Positions 13,873 through 14,255 of a stretch of 14,255 nt of DNA are shown piece after piece (positions within the stretch are counted from its first letter, which is position 1; the number at the start of each line of letters is the position of its first letter). Origin of the DNA: JANQPX01 sp039028235 (GTDB lineage: Bacteria; Pseudomonadota; Alphaproteobacteria; Geminicoccales; Geminicoccaceae); assembly GCA_039028235.1 (NCBI GenBank), contig JBCCIN010000083.1, positions 1-14,255 on the forward strand, given 5' to 3'. The translations under genes and the position numbers were made by a program. Below the pieces are notes generated by a model. That model was not told the DNA's origin. It was given only the letters and a program-made list of their open reading frames with translations, and did not search any database.

Positions 13873-14201
13873 CCTTTGGCGCCGGCCGCCGAAACATGGG
13901 CGCGGATCACCGTGCTGTCGACCATCTGCACCAGATGCGCGGTCTTCGAGCTTGCGGCGAGTTCGGCGAAAAAGGCCTCGAAAACACCCGACCGGCTCAG
14001 GCGTGAAAACCGCTTCCACACCGAATTCCACTTGCCATACTTCTCCGGCAAAGCGCGCCAATTGACGTTGTGTACGGAAAAATAGTGCAGCGCCTCGAGG
14101 AACAGCCGATCGTTCCGCGCCTTATCGCCCCGACGTGGGAGACAGCCACGAAAGACCAACAACACAACCTCCCAATCCCTCTCGCTCATCGTCGTGCTCA
14201 T
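13812..14201 (-). CDS. IS5-family transposase, N-terminal frame (OrfA)
   Basis: The frame opens with ATG at 14201, GGAG 7 bases before it, and gives 129 residues. Its first 110 residues form the N-terminal helical DUF4096-like region typical of IS5 transposases (WEVVLLVFRGCLPRRGDKARNDRLF-like, then WRALPEKYGKWNSVWKRF) and the first catalytic aspartate, Asp95 in QMVDSTVIRAH. Beyond 110 (GRRVRRSAAHAAG) the sequence loses family resemblance and ends. The reading continues properly in the -1 frame. At 13877-13870 the minus strand reads AAAGGGGG, a slippery run at which a step back by one base joins this frame to OrfB and produces a 259-residue DDE transposase. A simple frameshift mutation that killed the element cannot be excluded. 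Confidence 0.8.
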   Translation of the reverse strand: MSTTMSERDWEVVLLVFRGCLPRRGDKARNDRLFLEALHYFSVHNVNWRALPEKYGKWNSVWKRFSRLSRSGVFEAFFAELAASSKTAHLVQMVDSTVIRAHVSAAGAKGGRRVRRSAAHAAGSAPRSI

Positions 14202-14255
14202 TATCAATCTCCAAATTCATCGGATATTGATAAGCACATCAATCAGATCGTGAAA

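Larger units (their letters stand above)
13423..14201 (-). mobile_element. IS5-family insertion sequence (IS427 type), ends not resolved
   Basis: The element carries a transposase split over two overlapping frames, as is common in the IS427 group. Terminal inverted repeats and target duplications could not be identified. The left end must lie between 13365 and 13423; the right end is to the right of 14201 and may be beyond the window. The TTTGGAGATTG-like lead before the ATG resembles the inner end of such elements. Confidence 0.75.

Noticed and set aside
14226..14243. ATTGAT/ATCAAT inverted repeat near the right edge as an IS terminal repeat
   Set aside because: It is a local 6-bp dyad and has no matching counterpart at the left end of the element.

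Overview
The window looks like chromosomal DNA of a high-GC alphaproteobacterium, most likely of the Rhizobiales/Hyphomicrobiales. This rests on protein types seen in the sequence: a short S21 (rpsU) opening with VRDNNVDQALRALKKKMQREG-like residues, a COQ9-family protein, a two-domain cold-shock protein, a class III cyclase joined to a TPR-like region, and an IS5-family element of the IS427 type. No rRNA, tRNA or CRISPR array was seen. The species cannot be named from the sequence alone.

Layout from left to right. (1) 1-1921, minus strand: a two-gene unit with a secreted PhnD-type binding protein followed 5 bases later by a membrane HAMP/PAS sensor that runs off the left edge. (2) 2240-3763: an OsmC-family peroxidase ending in a strong hairpin, rpsU on the opposite strand with its own promoter, and a peptide deformylase. 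(3) 3747-5326: a COQ9-family gene overlapping the deformylase by 17 bases, then a lipoprotein of the formylglycine-generating-enzyme/SUMF1 fold. (4) 5337-6888, minus strand: a tight pair of unfamiliar genes with lower GC by eye. The first is a protein with an HExxH metalloprotease signature, low-complexity N-terminus and no signal peptide. The second is a small acidic lipoprotein. Together they resemble a toxin/effector with its immunity protein and are the best candidate for an undescribed system here. (5) 7075-8411: an unusual S-adenosylmethionine-decarboxylase-like gene facing away from exonuclease III (xth). (6) 8634-10834: a double cold-shock-domain protein and a class III adenylate cyclase with a membrane segment and TPR-like tail. 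(7) 10870-11801, minus strand: a PEP-CTERM surface/secreted protein with a textbook intrinsic terminator and a near-consensus sigma-54 promoter. (8) 11802-12446: a 600-plus base gap without a gene that carries a perfect 26-bp inverted repeat forming an 82-base hairpin. (9) 12447-13364: nudC, an NAD(H) pyrophosphatase with zinc ribbon and Nudix box. (10) 13423-14201: an IS5-family transposase in two frames, needing a -1 shift to give a 259-residue DDE enzyme. It sits directly upstream of nudC and its right end may lie beyond the window.

Most of the window is housekeeping and stress functions: protein maturation (def), translation (rpsU), ubiquinone (COQ9), peroxide defence (OsmC), DNA repair (xth), NAD-cap/NADH hydrolysis (nudC) and cold-shock proteins. 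The accessory parts are the metalloprotease/lipoprotein pair, the sigma-54-linked PEP-CTERM gene, the palindromic element and the insertion sequence.
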